Below are positions 42,183-52,247 of a DNA stretch of 64,000 nucleotides, piece by piece. The DNA is from Candidatus Latescibacterota bacterium. GTDB lineage: Bacteria > Latescibacterota > UBA2968 > GCA-2709665. Numbering within the stretch: the stretch's first letter is position 1; each line of letters opens with the position of its first letter. A program made the translations under genes and the position numbers. The notes beneath the pieces are model-generated. The model did no database searches. It was not told the DNA's origin and was given only the letters and a program-made list of their open reading frames with translations. The DNA lies in contig JAGWBX010000003.1 of assembly GCA_021295655.1 (NCBI GenBank), positions 1 through 64,000 of the forward strand, read 5' to 3'.

Positions 42183-44162
42183 CTAGACGAAGACCCGGTT
42201 GCCAATCGTTCCGGTGAAATAGTCCACGATGGCCCACACACCCGCACCGGTCGCCTCTCCAAGAATTATCCCCATGAAAATCGGCCGGGTCCTGCGGAAA
42301 AGCGTCGCCCCTCCGAATTTCAGTGCGATCGCCTTCATCCCCCAGGCCAGGAACACACTGAAAAAATAGGTATCCGTGTACCAGATCGTACTTAGAGGCA
42401 GTGCCACCGGGTGCAGAGGCCACCATCTAAGCCGCATTCTCAGCAGGGTCAACAGGCCCGCAACCCCCATCCCGAGTCCGGTATACACCAGTCCTCTTGT
42501 GAAGACCGGACTCGGCTCCAGCATGCGCGGGCCTACAAAGGCATCGAAAGGAATGCGGGAATAATCGCGGAAGTGGCGGTCCAGGTTCAGGCCGCCGCGC
42601 GCATAGCCCAGGTCCAGCGTCATCTTGCTTGCCACAATCAGTCCAACCGCCATTGCCGCGCCGAGAGCCCAGATCAAGCCCCGTTTGCGCCCCATCCCCC
42701 TTGACAGCCACAACGCCCCCAGCGCGCCGGGCATCCCGTTGCTGACCCGGGTCATTGTCCAGGCATAGCCGAACCCGAGGGTCACGAGCCCTGCCGGGCT
42801 GAACGCCGCCGACCCCGTTGCGCAAACCACAAACTCGGCGGGATTGATCGGCGAATACGCGGCCACGAATCCCGTCTCGCTCACAATCCGGGCAAGTACA
42901 AAAAACACCACGATGCACGAGAAGAACAGAAACACGATCAATGCGAGCGAGATTCCCGCCTGATGGAGCCAGCACCCGAGGTAAACCAGCCCGCCCAGGG
43001 CTCCGAATACGGCCGCCCGGTAAGAGATAACTTCTCCGGAATCGTCGGCGGTTGACGGTATCCCGAACGCCCTGGAAAAAATTCCGCGCAGGTGGCCGCG
43101 CGCCGTCCACGCGCTGTAGGCGGCCAGCACCAGCATATAGCCCATCCCCGTCAGCGCCAGAAAGGACGAGCCCCGTGAACTGAACCGGCCCACCATTCCG
43201 GACGCATCCGCATACTCCGCGCCCAGAACTGCGAGCGTTCCCCTGATGACCTTGGAGATCACATTGAACAGCCAGATGCTGAGGCTCACGTCCAGGTTCA
43301 CAAAGTAGGAATACCCGAGAATTGCAAAGTGCAATCTGAGTGGCAACGGCGTCGTGCCCTGGAAGATCCAGAGCATCGTCCCCATCTGGATTCTGGGCAG
43401 TGTATGGAAATAGTGATTCAGCCCATTGATCGTACCAATCAGAAGTGGAATTGCAAAACCCGCCCACATCAACCGGTTCCTGAACAGGGGATTCAGCCGC
43501 CCGCGCCCCGTTTCCGCCATTTCCAGCGGCACCTGCAGAATCGGGAACGCGAACCGCTCGTGCTCCGACCACTGCTTGCGAAACATCACGGCGATGCATA
43601 TCAGCACCCCGAACAACACCAAAAAAAAAGACCCCCAACTCGCCAACGGGGCCAGCCACGCCAGCCACGGGATGGAGACATCGGGCGGGAGCCCCTCGTA
43701 GAACCCACGCACGGCCTCGGCGTTCCGGGGGGCCGTCCACGGGAAAACATGGGGCAGCACCGCCTCGAGGTCAGGGCGCTCCGGCGAAGCGTAGTAGGTC
43801 ATGCCGGTCAGGAAGGCGATTAGCCACTTGACCATCCACAGGGCGGGCATCGACACCAGAAGCATTGAGAAGATGCACAGGAGTTCTCCCCGTTTCAGGG
43901 TGTACCCCGGCTTCAGCACGACGTTGCAGAGAAGGATCAGTAAGAGAAAAACGAACAGGACGCCACGGTCCACAAAATAGAAGTGGAGCGACGTGCCCTG
44001 GATCACCATTCGGTTGTAGGGGATGACAACTGCCAGAAAGAGGCACAGCGCGAGCCCGATCAGGAAGGCCCTGCCAGTCAGTCCGTCCCGTACCTCCTCA
44101 CGCATGCCGCTGCGTTCACCAGGCGCCCGATCTTGAAGGCTTTTCGCCGGGACGTCGGCCAT
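42183..44162 (-). CDS. DUF6785/DUF6784-type polytopic membrane protein (paralogue A)
   Basis: 659 residues, more than a dozen hydrophobic segments. It shares a block pattern with the two other copies in this window (45201-47180, 49319-51334): a basic/acidic N-terminus, YNRMVIQG, EHERFAFPILQVPLEMAE, YFVNLDVSLSIWLFNVISK, ARIVSETGFVAAYSPINPAE followed by FVVCATGSAAFSPAGLVT, KRGLIWALGAAMAVGL and LDLGYARGG. I recall this family as uncharacterised and transporter-like (OPT-like topology). The conserved polar RIVSETG segment in a membrane block suggests a substrate path. AGGAGG 9 nt before ATG 44162. Confidence 0.8.
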   Translation of the reverse strand: MADVPAKSLQDRAPGERSGMREEVRDGLTGRAFLIGLALCLFLAVVIPYNRMVIQGTSLHFYFVDRGVLFVFLLLILLCNVVLKPGYTLKRGELLCIFSMLLVSMPALWMVKWLIAFLTGMTYYASPERPDLEAVLPHVFPWTAPRNAEAVRGFYEGLPPDVSIPWLAWLAPLASWGSFFLVLFGVLICIAVMFRKQWSEHERFAFPILQVPLEMAETGRGRLNPLFRNRLMWAGFAIPLLIGTINGLNHYFHTLPRIQMGTMLWIFQGTTPLPLRLHFAILGYSYFVNLDVSLSIWLFNVISKVIRGTLAVLGAEYADASGMVGRFSSRGSSFLALTGMGYMLVLAAYSAWTARGHLRGIFSRAFGIPSTADDSGEVISYRAAVFGALGGLVYLGCWLHQAGISLALIVFLFFSCIVVFFVLARIVSETGFVAAYSPINPAEFVVCATGSAAFSPAGLVTLGFGYAWTMTRVSNGMPGALGALWLSRGMGRKRGLIWALGAAMAVGLIVASKMTLDLGYARGGLNLDRHFRDYSRIPFDAFVGPRMLEPSPVFTRGLVYTGLGMGVAGLLTLLRMRLRWWPLHPVALPLSTIWYTDTYFFSVFLAWGMKAIALKFGGATLFRRTRPIFMGIILGEATGAGVWAIVDYFTGTIGNRVFV

Positions 44163-44240
44163 CCCTCACGTCCTCCTTTGTACCGCACATCCTGGAATTC
44201 GACTATCGACGGGATATCCTACTACATCCGTTCCAGAGTC

Positions 44241-45143
44241 CTACCTCGACGGTAGCGAGGTGACTTCACCAGGTGAATCCACATCATCCGGAGTAACCTT
44301 ACTCTCCTCGAGGACGGTCTGAATTTCATATATTGATCCGCTGCGTTCCGCCGGAGGAAGCGGGACCCGGATCGGGACGCTGACCATACGCGGTTCCCGG
44401 GTGGGTTCCCCGCGGAGGATCTTGCCGTTGAACTCTTCCCAGGCATTTATGGGCTGAACCAGCGGAAAGGCATCCAGCGCGCAATACATATAGAGCAGAA
44501 GACGCCTGGGCTTGCCGGAAGTGTTTGGGGTAGAGGCGTGCAGCATCCGGACGTGGTGGATAGAGATGCCACCTGCCTTGAGTTCAATGGGTACGGCGCC
44601 TTCGCCGGTGAAATCCGGCTCCGTGACCGCACCGGCAAAGCGACCGTTGAGGTGGTGGTCGTGGATGCGCCCCTTGTGAGACCCCGGAACGACAAGCAGA
44701 CAGCCGTTCTCGAGGGTCATGTCGTCTATTGCGACGCCGACGGCGAGCAGATCGTCGTTGGTGTGGGGGTAGAACGCCCAGTCCTGGTGCCATTCCACGG
44801 GGCTGCCCACCTCCGCGGATTTCATATTCAGCTTGTCTCCGTTCGTCCGGATGCCGGGTCCGATGAGCTGCGCGGTGATGTCGAGTATCTTTTCGTGCCG
44901 CAGGCCGCGGGCGTACGCGTCGTGCTGCCTCGAGGGATCTATGAGACGGCGCAACTGCGGGAATTCGGGCGTATGGCCCGGTTCCAGGTCGAATACACTG
45001 TCGGTTTCGGTGACCTGCCGCGATGCTTCGACGAATGCGTCGGTCACCCGGCGAAGTTCCTCGACCTCGTCGCGGGAGAGAACGTCCTCCACGCCCAGAT
45101 AGCCGTTGATACGGTAGAAATCAATCTGATCCTGAGAAAGCAT
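44241..45143 (-). CDS. Phytanoyl-CoA dioxygenase-family Fe(II)/2-oxoglutarate enzyme
   Basis: 300 residues from ATG 45143 (AAGGAG 8 nt upstream). Family features: SQDQIDFYRINGYLGVEDVL at the N-terminus, the iron site EWHQDWAFYPHT (HxD), ENGCLLVVPGSHKGRIHDH, and the distal His in HHVRMLHAST followed by SGKPRRLLLYM. Likely hydroxylates or oxidatively cleaves a small molecule. Lies between DUF6785 copies B and A, all minus strand. Confidence 0.93.
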   Translation of the reverse strand: MLSQDQIDFYRINGYLGVEDVLSRDEVEELRRVTDAFVEASRQVTETDSVFDLEPGHTPEFPQLRRLIDPSRQHDAYARGLRHEKILDITAQLIGPGIRTNGDKLNMKSAEVGSPVEWHQDWAFYPHTNDDLLAVGVAIDDMTLENGCLLVVPGSHKGRIHDHHLNGRFAGAVTEPDFTGEGAVPIELKAGGISIHHVRMLHASTPNTSGKPRRLLLYMYCALDAFPLVQPINAWEEFNGKILRGEPTREPRMVSVPIRVPLPPAERSGSIYEIQTVLEESKVTPDDVDSPGEVTSLPSR

Positions 45144-45200
45144 GGTTTCGGCTCCTTCCGCCAAGAGTGATCGTTCGATCATCGATGGACGTTTCAATCG

Positions 45201-47180
45201 TCAGAGCAGGAACAAGTTGCCGACTTTCCCGGTAAAATAGTCAATAATACTCCACATTCCCAAACAAACCGCCTCACCCACGATAATCCCGATAAAGAAC
45301 GGCCTGGTTTTCCGGTACAGGGACGCCCCGCCGAACTTCATCACCAACGCTTTGATCCCCCAGGCCAGAAAAACACTGAAATAATAGTGTTCCGTCATCC
45401 AGATCGTACTCACCGGCAACGCCACCGGGTGCAGCGGCCACCATGGCAGGCGCATTCGCAGGACCATGAGCAGCACGGCAATGCCCAGGCCCAATCCTGT
45501 ATATACGAATCCCCTGTAGAAGACCGCACTCGGATCCAGCAGGCGGCGCCCCACGTATTCGTCGAACGGCAGGGCGGCGTCGTTCACGTCGCGGAACCAG
45601 TAATCGAGGTTTCGGCCTCCGTGGGCGTACCCGAGATCCAGCGTCGTGTGGCTGGCGACGACCAGGCCCACGGCGAGGGCCGCGCCCATTGCCCAGATCA
45701 GGCCTCGAGTCTTTCCCATTTCCCGGGCCAGCCTGAGCGCCGCGGAAGCACGGGGCATCATCGTATTCAGCCGGGTCATCGTCCATACGTAATTCAGTCC
45801 GTTCGTAACCAGCCCCGTGGGACCGAACGCCGAGGACCCTACCGCGCAGACCACAAACTCCGACGGATTCAGCGGAGAATAGGTGGCGGCATAGCCTGTT
45901 TCGCTTACGATCCGCGCGAGCACGAGGAATACGACGAAGCAGGCGGCAAACAGCAAGGCGATAACGTGCGGCGGCAGTCCCGCCTGGTAGAGCCAGCAAC
46001 CCAGATACAGCGTCCCCACGAACACACAAGCCACCGCTGTCCGATAGGGGAGCACCTCCTCCGAATCGTCCAGGCTCGACTCGCGACCCAGAGCCTTTGT
46101 CCACACAGCCTTTAAATGTCCCCGGGCAATCCACAGGCTGTACCCGGCCAGGGCCAGCATGTACCCCATGCCCATAAACGCCAGGAGCTCCGACCCCTGG
46201 GAGCTGTGCCGACCCACCATCCCGGATACGCCGTATCGTTCCGCGCCCAGCATGACGAACGCGCCGTTTATGCATTTGGCGATGACATTGAAGAGCCAGA
46301 TGCTGAGGCTCACGTCCAGGTTTACGAAGTAGGCATAGCCAAGGAGCGCAAAGTTGAGTCTTATCGACAGCGGAATCGCGCGCCTGAAGACCCAGATCAT
46401 CGCCCGAAGGCTCATTCGGGGCAGTGTGTGGAAATAGCTGTGCAATGCGTTGACGGAACCGATGCCGAACGGAACCGCAAAGCCCGACCACATCAACCGG
46501 CCGCGGAACAGCTGTCCAATCAGACCCTCTCCTCGCTCGCCCATCGCGAGGGGAACCTGCATGATCGGAAAGGCGAACCGCTCGTGTTCCTCCCACTGCT
46601 TTCTCAGGATGACGGCCACACAGCCCAGTACTACAAACAGCGCGACCAGGAACGAGCCCCAACTCCACAGAGGGACCACCCACGCCCACCAGGGGACGGA
46701 ACCTCCCTTCGGCAATCCTTCGTACAGCCACCTGACGGGCTCGGCGTCCAGGACCGCCAGCCATGGCAGCGAATAGGGGAGGACGGCCTCCAGGTGCCGC
46801 ATCTCCGGCGAGGCGTAGTAGGTCACGCCGGTCATGAATCCGAGCAATGCCTTGCCCATCGCCCATGCGGGCATCAGGAGCAGCAGCATGGCATAGATGG
46901 CCAGCAGCTCGCCCCGGCCCAGGGCGAAGCGGCGTTTCAGCAGGCCGAGCAGGGGGTTGATCAATACTGCCAGACAGAAAAAGAGGAACAGCACGCCCCG
47001 ATCCAGGAAGTACCAGCCCATGAAGGGGCCCTGGACCACCATCCGGTTGTACGTCAGCCAGACCCCCAGAAGGGCGCATAGCCCGAGTCCGATCAGGAAC
47101 GCCCGGCACGACAGTCCATCGCCGGTCGACGCGGCCGTTTTTCGGACATCAGACATGACCATTCGGGCTGACTGAGCCAT
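45201..47180 (-). CDS. DUF6785/DUF6784-type polytopic membrane protein (paralogue B)
   Basis: 659 residues from ATG 47180 (GGAGGTG 10 nt upstream; a longer frame to 47255 is discarded). Same architecture as paralogue A: YNRMVVQGPFMGWYFLDRG, EHERFAFPIMQVPLAMGE, ARIVSETGYAATYSPLNPSE, RGLIWAMGAALAVGLVVAS. Closest in pattern to copies A and C. Follows the glycosidase-like gene after 35 nt. Confidence 0.8.
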   Translation of the reverse strand: MAQSARMVMSDVRKTAASTGDGLSCRAFLIGLGLCALLGVWLTYNRMVVQGPFMGWYFLDRGVLFLFFCLAVLINPLLGLLKRRFALGRGELLAIYAMLLLLMPAWAMGKALLGFMTGVTYYASPEMRHLEAVLPYSLPWLAVLDAEPVRWLYEGLPKGGSVPWWAWVVPLWSWGSFLVALFVVLGCVAVILRKQWEEHERFAFPIMQVPLAMGERGEGLIGQLFRGRLMWSGFAVPFGIGSVNALHSYFHTLPRMSLRAMIWVFRRAIPLSIRLNFALLGYAYFVNLDVSLSIWLFNVIAKCINGAFVMLGAERYGVSGMVGRHSSQGSELLAFMGMGYMLALAGYSLWIARGHLKAVWTKALGRESSLDDSEEVLPYRTAVACVFVGTLYLGCWLYQAGLPPHVIALLFAACFVVFLVLARIVSETGYAATYSPLNPSEFVVCAVGSSAFGPTGLVTNGLNYVWTMTRLNTMMPRASAALRLAREMGKTRGLIWAMGAALAVGLVVASHTTLDLGYAHGGRNLDYWFRDVNDAALPFDEYVGRRLLDPSAVFYRGFVYTGLGLGIAVLLMVLRMRLPWWPLHPVALPVSTIWMTEHYYFSVFLAWGIKALVMKFGGASLYRKTRPFFIGIIVGEAVCLGMWSIIDYFTGKVGNLFLL

Positions 47181-47215
47181 TCGTACGACACCTCCGGACT
47201 GTGGCGCGAAAGCAA

Positions 47216-49237
47216 TCAACCTTCGAACTGTATGTGTATTGCCAGCAGGTCGCAATCGCCCGGAACGTCCAGCGGTATGCGCGTCACGCCGTCTTTTGAC
47301 GAAACGACACGTTCAAGCCAGCTTTCTCCGGACCAGATCTCATTGACGTCGTAGACGGTCTTTCCCTTATGAAGGACGATCTCCAGCGCGGTCCGGCTCC
47401 TGACCGGCGTATATGGAAAGACGATGGCGAGCAGGGAATCGCTGTCATTGACCATTGGAAGCAACTCGATGGTGGGCACGGCCCGGCGGTCTGTCGGCCG
47501 CAGCGTTCGGTAATCGTCCACCGGCGGAAAGGGATCCAACCTCACAAGGGGCCGTCGGCCGGACGCCCAGAGAAGCATTCTCCGCAGCAACGCCACGTTC
47601 GAAGTCTCCTCGAGAAAAGACATGCCGGGGATGTTTCCCGTATATTTCACGGCAGGCATGCCCGCCAGCCAGGCCTCCCGGCGGGACCCGTCCTCCACCA
47701 GCACCAGGGCCGGCCGGCCGTCGACGGTCCCCAGCACCTGCCCGTCCGGAAAACCGGCGTCCACCCGGGTTTCGAGGACCACGGGATGTTCCAGGCCCTC
47801 TGTGAGCGGGTGATTGTCCAACAGGTCCAGTTCAAAGGTTCCCGTGTCGATCGCGCAAGGCAGCTTGCACGGACCGGTGCCCGGCCAGGGGTCGGCCGGC
47901 CGGTTTCCGACCCACAGAAGACCCTCTCCGCGTTCGGCAACCGCGTTGACACAATCGAGCTGGGACTGCGTGAGGCAATGCGCCTCGGGCAGGATCACCG
48001 GTCCCGTGAGCTGGTCGGCCGCGTCGTCCAGTCGCTCGTCCCAGAACCATCGCCACGGCAATCCGGTCCGGTAGACCATATCGACCATCCGAATCAAGCC
48101 GGTGTGTCCCCAGTTCGAATCGTAGTGGCCGGTGATCTCTGACTGCTGCGGCATGATCATCGTGGCGAAGCTGTACGGACGGTGGGACGCAAACACCGGC
48201 ATGAGGCGCCGGGTCTCGTCGAACGCTTCGAAGAATCCCGGGATGATCTTCATCTGCTCGTAAGTGAACGGCATCACCATGTCCGCGCCGAGCGCGAACG
48301 GCACCACGCCGGCCAGCAAGCCGTCCTGCCTGCCCATCGGCACCGCCTGCGCCGGTGGCATGAAGCCCTGTGGATAGATATCCACCTGCCGATCCATGCA
48401 TGCGCCCATCAGACTTCTCGTGGTTTCCGAAAGGATCCTGCGGTGCGGCCGGTGCAGAATGAGATCGTCGTGATTGAAATGATAGGGATCCGTGGCGATC
48501 ACATCATGTGAACGTGCGTCGCGGGCGAGGCGGATGGCCGTCTGCCAGGCATTGTAGTTCCGCTCGGGGATGGCGGGACTGTGCTGGATGCCCACAACCA
48601 CATGGGGACGGACGTCTTTGATGGCGCGCCGAAACTCTGAGTGTACCGCGTCCCAGTTTTCAAAGCGGTTTTCCAGCCATGTGTACCACAACGGGTCATC
48701 CCAATCCGCAATCCGGGGAGGCTTGACGCCGGTCCGTTTGCTGAATTCAGCCTCGCAGAACGCGCAGTAACAGCCGATTGTGCCGTCTCCGAACCCAAGA
48801 CACGCTTCGTCGTTGAGGTGGATCTCACGCACCGCGGGCCAGTTGCAGATTTCCATCAGCAGGGTGAGGTAGTGACTTTTGTTTTCGGGCTGAAAAGGAC
48901 ACAAATACCGGACCGGCAGCCCGTCCAGGTCCAGGACTCCGTCATCGCCGACCATATACATCAGCCGGTGGGGTTCTTCCGCCAACAGACGTTCCTGATA
49001 CTTTATGTACCCGGTGAAGGCGATGAATCCCAGGTCCCGTTCCTCGCACATCCGGGCAAGCCTCTCGGACTGCTCCAGCGAGAAGCCCTGTTGTTTTATC
49101 GCCGGCGTGACCGTGACGCCTGCGCCCACGTCGGTGAATCCTTCGCGGACGATCCGGTCGAGCGTCACTTCATTCAGCACGGTATCCGGAAAAAGCAGCA
49201 GCGCCGCGCGGCGGAGCGTTCGGTTCCGGTCTGGCAT
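47216..49237 (-). CDS. Glycoside-hydrolase-like protein with beta-galactosidase-trimerisation-like domain (copy 1)
   Basis: 673 residues from ATG 49237 (AAGGAG upstream). N-terminal TIM-barrel-like region with REIHLNDEACLGFG and a Cys cluster GCYCAFCEAEF; middle part with ILPEAHCLTQSQLDCVNAVAERGEGLLWVG, typical of the GATase-like trimerisation domain of GH42-type galactosidases; beta-rich C-terminus. A paralogue at 56181-58283 has the same order and the same Cys cluster (ACYCRTCQSDW). No signal peptide, so intracellular. Exact glycosidic specificity unknown. Confidence 0.68.
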   Translation of the reverse strand: MPDRNRTLRRAALLLFPDTVLNEVTLDRIVREGFTDVGAGVTVTPAIKQQGFSLEQSERLARMCEERDLGFIAFTGYIKYQERLLAEEPHRLMYMVGDDGVLDLDGLPVRYLCPFQPENKSHYLTLLMEICNWPAVREIHLNDEACLGFGDGTIGCYCAFCEAEFSKRTGVKPPRIADWDDPLWYTWLENRFENWDAVHSEFRRAIKDVRPHVVVGIQHSPAIPERNYNAWQTAIRLARDARSHDVIATDPYHFNHDDLILHRPHRRILSETTRSLMGACMDRQVDIYPQGFMPPAQAVPMGRQDGLLAGVVPFALGADMVMPFTYEQMKIIPGFFEAFDETRRLMPVFASHRPYSFATMIMPQQSEITGHYDSNWGHTGLIRMVDMVYRTGLPWRWFWDERLDDAADQLTGPVILPEAHCLTQSQLDCVNAVAERGEGLLWVGNRPADPWPGTGPCKLPCAIDTGTFELDLLDNHPLTEGLEHPVVLETRVDAGFPDGQVLGTVDGRPALVLVEDGSRREAWLAGMPAVKYTGNIPGMSFLEETSNVALLRRMLLWASGRRPLVRLDPFPPVDDYRTLRPTDRRAVPTIELLPMVNDSDSLLAIVFPYTPVRSRTALEIVLHKGKTVYDVNEIWSGESWLERVVSSKDGVTRIPLDVPGDCDLLAIHIQFEG

Positions 49238-49318
49238 CGCGTTCTCCTTTTAAGGTATGCCCTGGATGAAATTTCGGGATCCCCGGGTTGCCCGATCCGC
49301 ATCCGCACCACAGGCGAA

Positions 49319-51334
49319 TTACGACGAACTCCAGTAGCCTATGAACGGCCAGGTTTTAAGCCGTCCCGTAAAGACGCTTAGCACCGACCACCCTCCCGAG
49401 CAGATGACCTCGCCCAGGATCATCCCGATAAAGAACGGACGCGCCTTTCTGTAGAGGTCCGCCCCGCCCACCCGCAGAATGATCGCCTTGACTCCCCACG
49501 CCAGAAACACGCTGAATCCGAACCAGTCCATGTACCATACCGTACTCAAAGGAAGCGCGGCCGGATGGAACGGCCACCACGGCAGACGCATCCTGAGCAG
49601 GATCAGCAGGGCGGCAACCGCGGTGCCCATGGCCGTATAGATAAAGCCCGTTGTGAAGATCGGGCTGGGCTCCAGCAGCCGGCGTCCGATAAACTCGTCA
49701 AATGGAGAAGCCGCGTCGTTCACGTTGCTGAACCAGGGATAGTCGATGTTCACGCCGCCGTGCGTATACCCTAAATTCAACGTCGTGTAGCCCGTGGCGA
49801 CCAGCCCCAGGGCCAGCGCCGCCCCCATTGCCCAGACCAGCCCGCGTTTTCTTCCGATTTCGCGCGCGAGCCGCAGCGCGCCCATGGCGTGCGGCATCAG
49901 CGTATTTCTGCGCGTCATCGTCCAAACGTAACTCATTCCCAACGTGGCGAGACCGGCCGGAGAGAACGCCGAGGAGCCTACCGCGCACACCACGAACTCG
50001 GACGGATTGAGGGGGGAATAGGTCGCGACAAATCCCGTTTCACTAACAATTCGCGCCATCACAAAGAAGACGATGAGACTGGATACAAGAAGAAACAGAA
50101 CCAGCGGCGGCGAAATCCCCGCCTGGTAGAGCCACAAACCAAGGTAACTCACACCCAGAACAACGCCAAGCCCGGCCGACCGGTATGACACGATTTCGTC
50201 CGAATCCTGCAGGTGTGACGCCCGGCCCCGGATCTGTTCCCATACCTGCCGGAGGTGCCCCCTGGCAACGTAGAGGCTGTACGCGGCCAGCGCGAGGATA
50301 TACCCCATCCCCATCAACGCAAGAAATTCGGATCCCTGGGAACTGTAACGTCCCACGACACCGGACACTCCCCAGGTCTGGCCCGCGCCAACCACCGCCA
50401 GCGCGCCGCGAATCACCTTTGTGACCAGGTTTATCACCCAGAGGCTGAGACTCACGTCCAGATTGATGAAGTAGGAATATGCGAGCACAAGGAAATGGAC
50501 CTTGAAAGGCAGCACCATCGTCCGCCGGAAGATGCGAACGTGCGTGCCAAGGTTGATGATGGGAATATTCGGAAAGTAATATCTCAGCCCCCGAAGCGTT
50601 CCGACCAGAGAAGGGATCGCGAACCCGGCGGCCAGCAGCCGGCTGTGGAACACGGGGGCGATCCGGCCTCTTCCGGGCTCCAGCATCGCAAGCGGCACCT
50701 GCATCAGGGGGAACGCAAACCGTTCGTGTTCCTCCCATTGCCTGCGCATCAGCACGCCCAGGCAAATGAGCACGATGAAGAGCACGATGAGGAACGACCC
50801 CCAGCTCCACAGGGGCAGGACCCATCCCAGCCACGGGATCGAACCTCCTTTTGGCAGGCCTTCGTAGAGTTCCTTGACGATTCCTTCACCCTGAGGAACC
50901 AGCCATGGCAGCATGTGGGGAGGAACGACCTCGATGTGACGCAGTTCCGGCGTCGCGTGGTAGGTGACGCCGGTCGTATAGAGGATCACCGGCTTGGTCA
51001 TCACCCACGCGGGCAGGAGTATGAGAAACATGGTGTAGATGGCGAGCAATTCGCCGCGCGTGAGGGCGAACCTGTTCCTGATTACGCCCAGCAGCGGATT
51101 GACGGCCACGACAAGGAGGAACAAGACAAACAGTGCGCCCCTGTCCATGTAGTATCCGCCGCCGATGAAGGAACCCTGGGTGATCATGCGGTTGTAGGTG
51201 AGGCCCACGCACATGAGTACGCACAGGACGAGACCGATTCCGAACGCGCGCGGCGTCAGTCCATCCCTGTCGACCGCCGCCGCGCCGGGTTCCGGAATTC
51301 GGACGTTCGGGTCTGTCTCAGCTGCGGTTGTCAC
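49319..51334 (-). CDS. DUF6785/DUF6784-type polytopic membrane protein (paralogue C)
   Basis: 671 residues from GTG 51334. Same blocks as A and B: YNRMITQGSFIGGGYYMDRG, EHERFAFPLMQVPLAMLE, SYFINLDVSLSLWVINLVTK, ARIVSETGFVATYSPLNPSE, RGLVWAMGAALALGL, LEPSPIFTTGFIYTAMG. 39 nt after the frameshifted PhyH gene. Three copies in one operon-like run imply related substrates or a hetero-oligomer. Confidence 0.8.
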   Translation of the reverse strand: MTTAAETDPNVRIPEPGAAAVDRDGLTPRAFGIGLVLCVLMCVGLTYNRMITQGSFIGGGYYMDRGALFVLFLLVVAVNPLLGVIRNRFALTRGELLAIYTMFLILLPAWVMTKPVILYTTGVTYHATPELRHIEVVPPHMLPWLVPQGEGIVKELYEGLPKGGSIPWLGWVLPLWSWGSFLIVLFIVLICLGVLMRRQWEEHERFAFPLMQVPLAMLEPGRGRIAPVFHSRLLAAGFAIPSLVGTLRGLRYYFPNIPIINLGTHVRIFRRTMVLPFKVHFLVLAYSYFINLDVSLSLWVINLVTKVIRGALAVVGAGQTWGVSGVVGRYSSQGSEFLALMGMGYILALAAYSLYVARGHLRQVWEQIRGRASHLQDSDEIVSYRSAGLGVVLGVSYLGLWLYQAGISPPLVLFLLVSSLIVFFVMARIVSETGFVATYSPLNPSEFVVCAVGSSAFSPAGLATLGMSYVWTMTRRNTLMPHAMGALRLAREIGRKRGLVWAMGAALALGLVATGYTTLNLGYTHGGVNIDYPWFSNVNDAASPFDEFIGRRLLEPSPIFTTGFIYTAMGTAVAALLILLRMRLPWWPFHPAALPLSTVWYMDWFGFSVFLAWGVKAIILRVGGADLYRKARPFFIGMILGEVICSGGWSVLSVFTGRLKTWPFIGYWSSS

Positions 51335-51373
51335 CTGTGGAATCCTCGAACAGGCGGGAGTCTATGGGGAAGG

Positions 51374-52167
51374 TCACAGAGTCTTGGGATTGAGGGCGCC
51401 CTCGCCGAAGATGACTGAGAAGGTGTTTCCGTGGTCGGATCTTGTGATGGCGTCCATGTAACAGACGCTGAACCCGCGGCGGGGGGCGTCGGTCCCGTTC
51501 ACGCCCGATCCGTGGAGCAGCCAGTTATGTAACAGGGCCGCTTCCCCCGCCTCCATTTCCAGGTATTCATGCGCTTCTCTTTCCAGAACGGCAGTGGCCT
51601 GATCGTCGGTCAGAAAGGCGAAGCTGGCGGAATCGTCCTGGTCGAAGGCGCCCCGGTGGGACCCCGGCACGATCCCGACGCAGCCGTTTTCTATCGACAC
51701 CCGATCCAGCGCCGTCCACACGGTTACGATCGGATCCGTGTCGAGAATGCTGAACCGGTCCTGGTGCCAGGGGAGGTCTGTGCCTTTCCCCGCCGGCTTG
51801 TTCATAAACATGGCCCGATAGCAGGATATGGACGTCTCCGGACCGTAGGCCCTCGCGCAGATCTCGCGGAAAACGGGTTTCTGCATGTAGCACAGGAACA
51901 GCGGATCGAACTCCAGGTCCTGGATCTTCCGATAGTTCAGCGATGAAACCTGGTGCCCCTTGTCGTGATCCGCTTTTCAGAGTAGTCTCCCGACTCGCTG
52001 TCCAGTTGCATGTACATCTGATCATGTACTTTCACGTTGCCGAGCATGATGTCGTCGATTCGCTGCTGCAGGCCCGCCAGTTCGTCGTCATCCATCGTCT
52101 TTCCAAGGCGAACATATCCATCCTGCTCGAACTGCGCCCACTGATCATCGCTGATATGTGCAGTCAT
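51374..52167 (-). pseudogene. Phytanoyl-CoA dioxygenase-family gene with a 1-nt frameshift
   Basis: Two adjoining frames encode one PhyH protein of about 264 residues. Frame 1 starts at ATG 52167 (AGGAGG upstream): SDDQWAQFEQDGYVRLGKTM, ending shortly after DYSEKRITTRG. Frame 2 continues HQVSSLNYRKIQDLEFDPLF, REICARAYG, PWHQDRFS (HxD), ENGCVGIVPGSHRGAF, LLHNWLLHGSG and APRRGFSVCYMD. Adding one G near 51970-51972 (GCGGATC to GCGGGATC) restores KRDHDKGHQV and joins both parts. Either a real inactivation or a sequencing/assembly indel. Confidence 0.85.
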
Positions 52168-52247
52168 ACCGGGTCCTCCTGTGATTGGGTGATCCCGCGT
52201 CCGGTGCGGAACTCAACCGGATCGCCGATAAGCAGGCGTTTTGTGTC

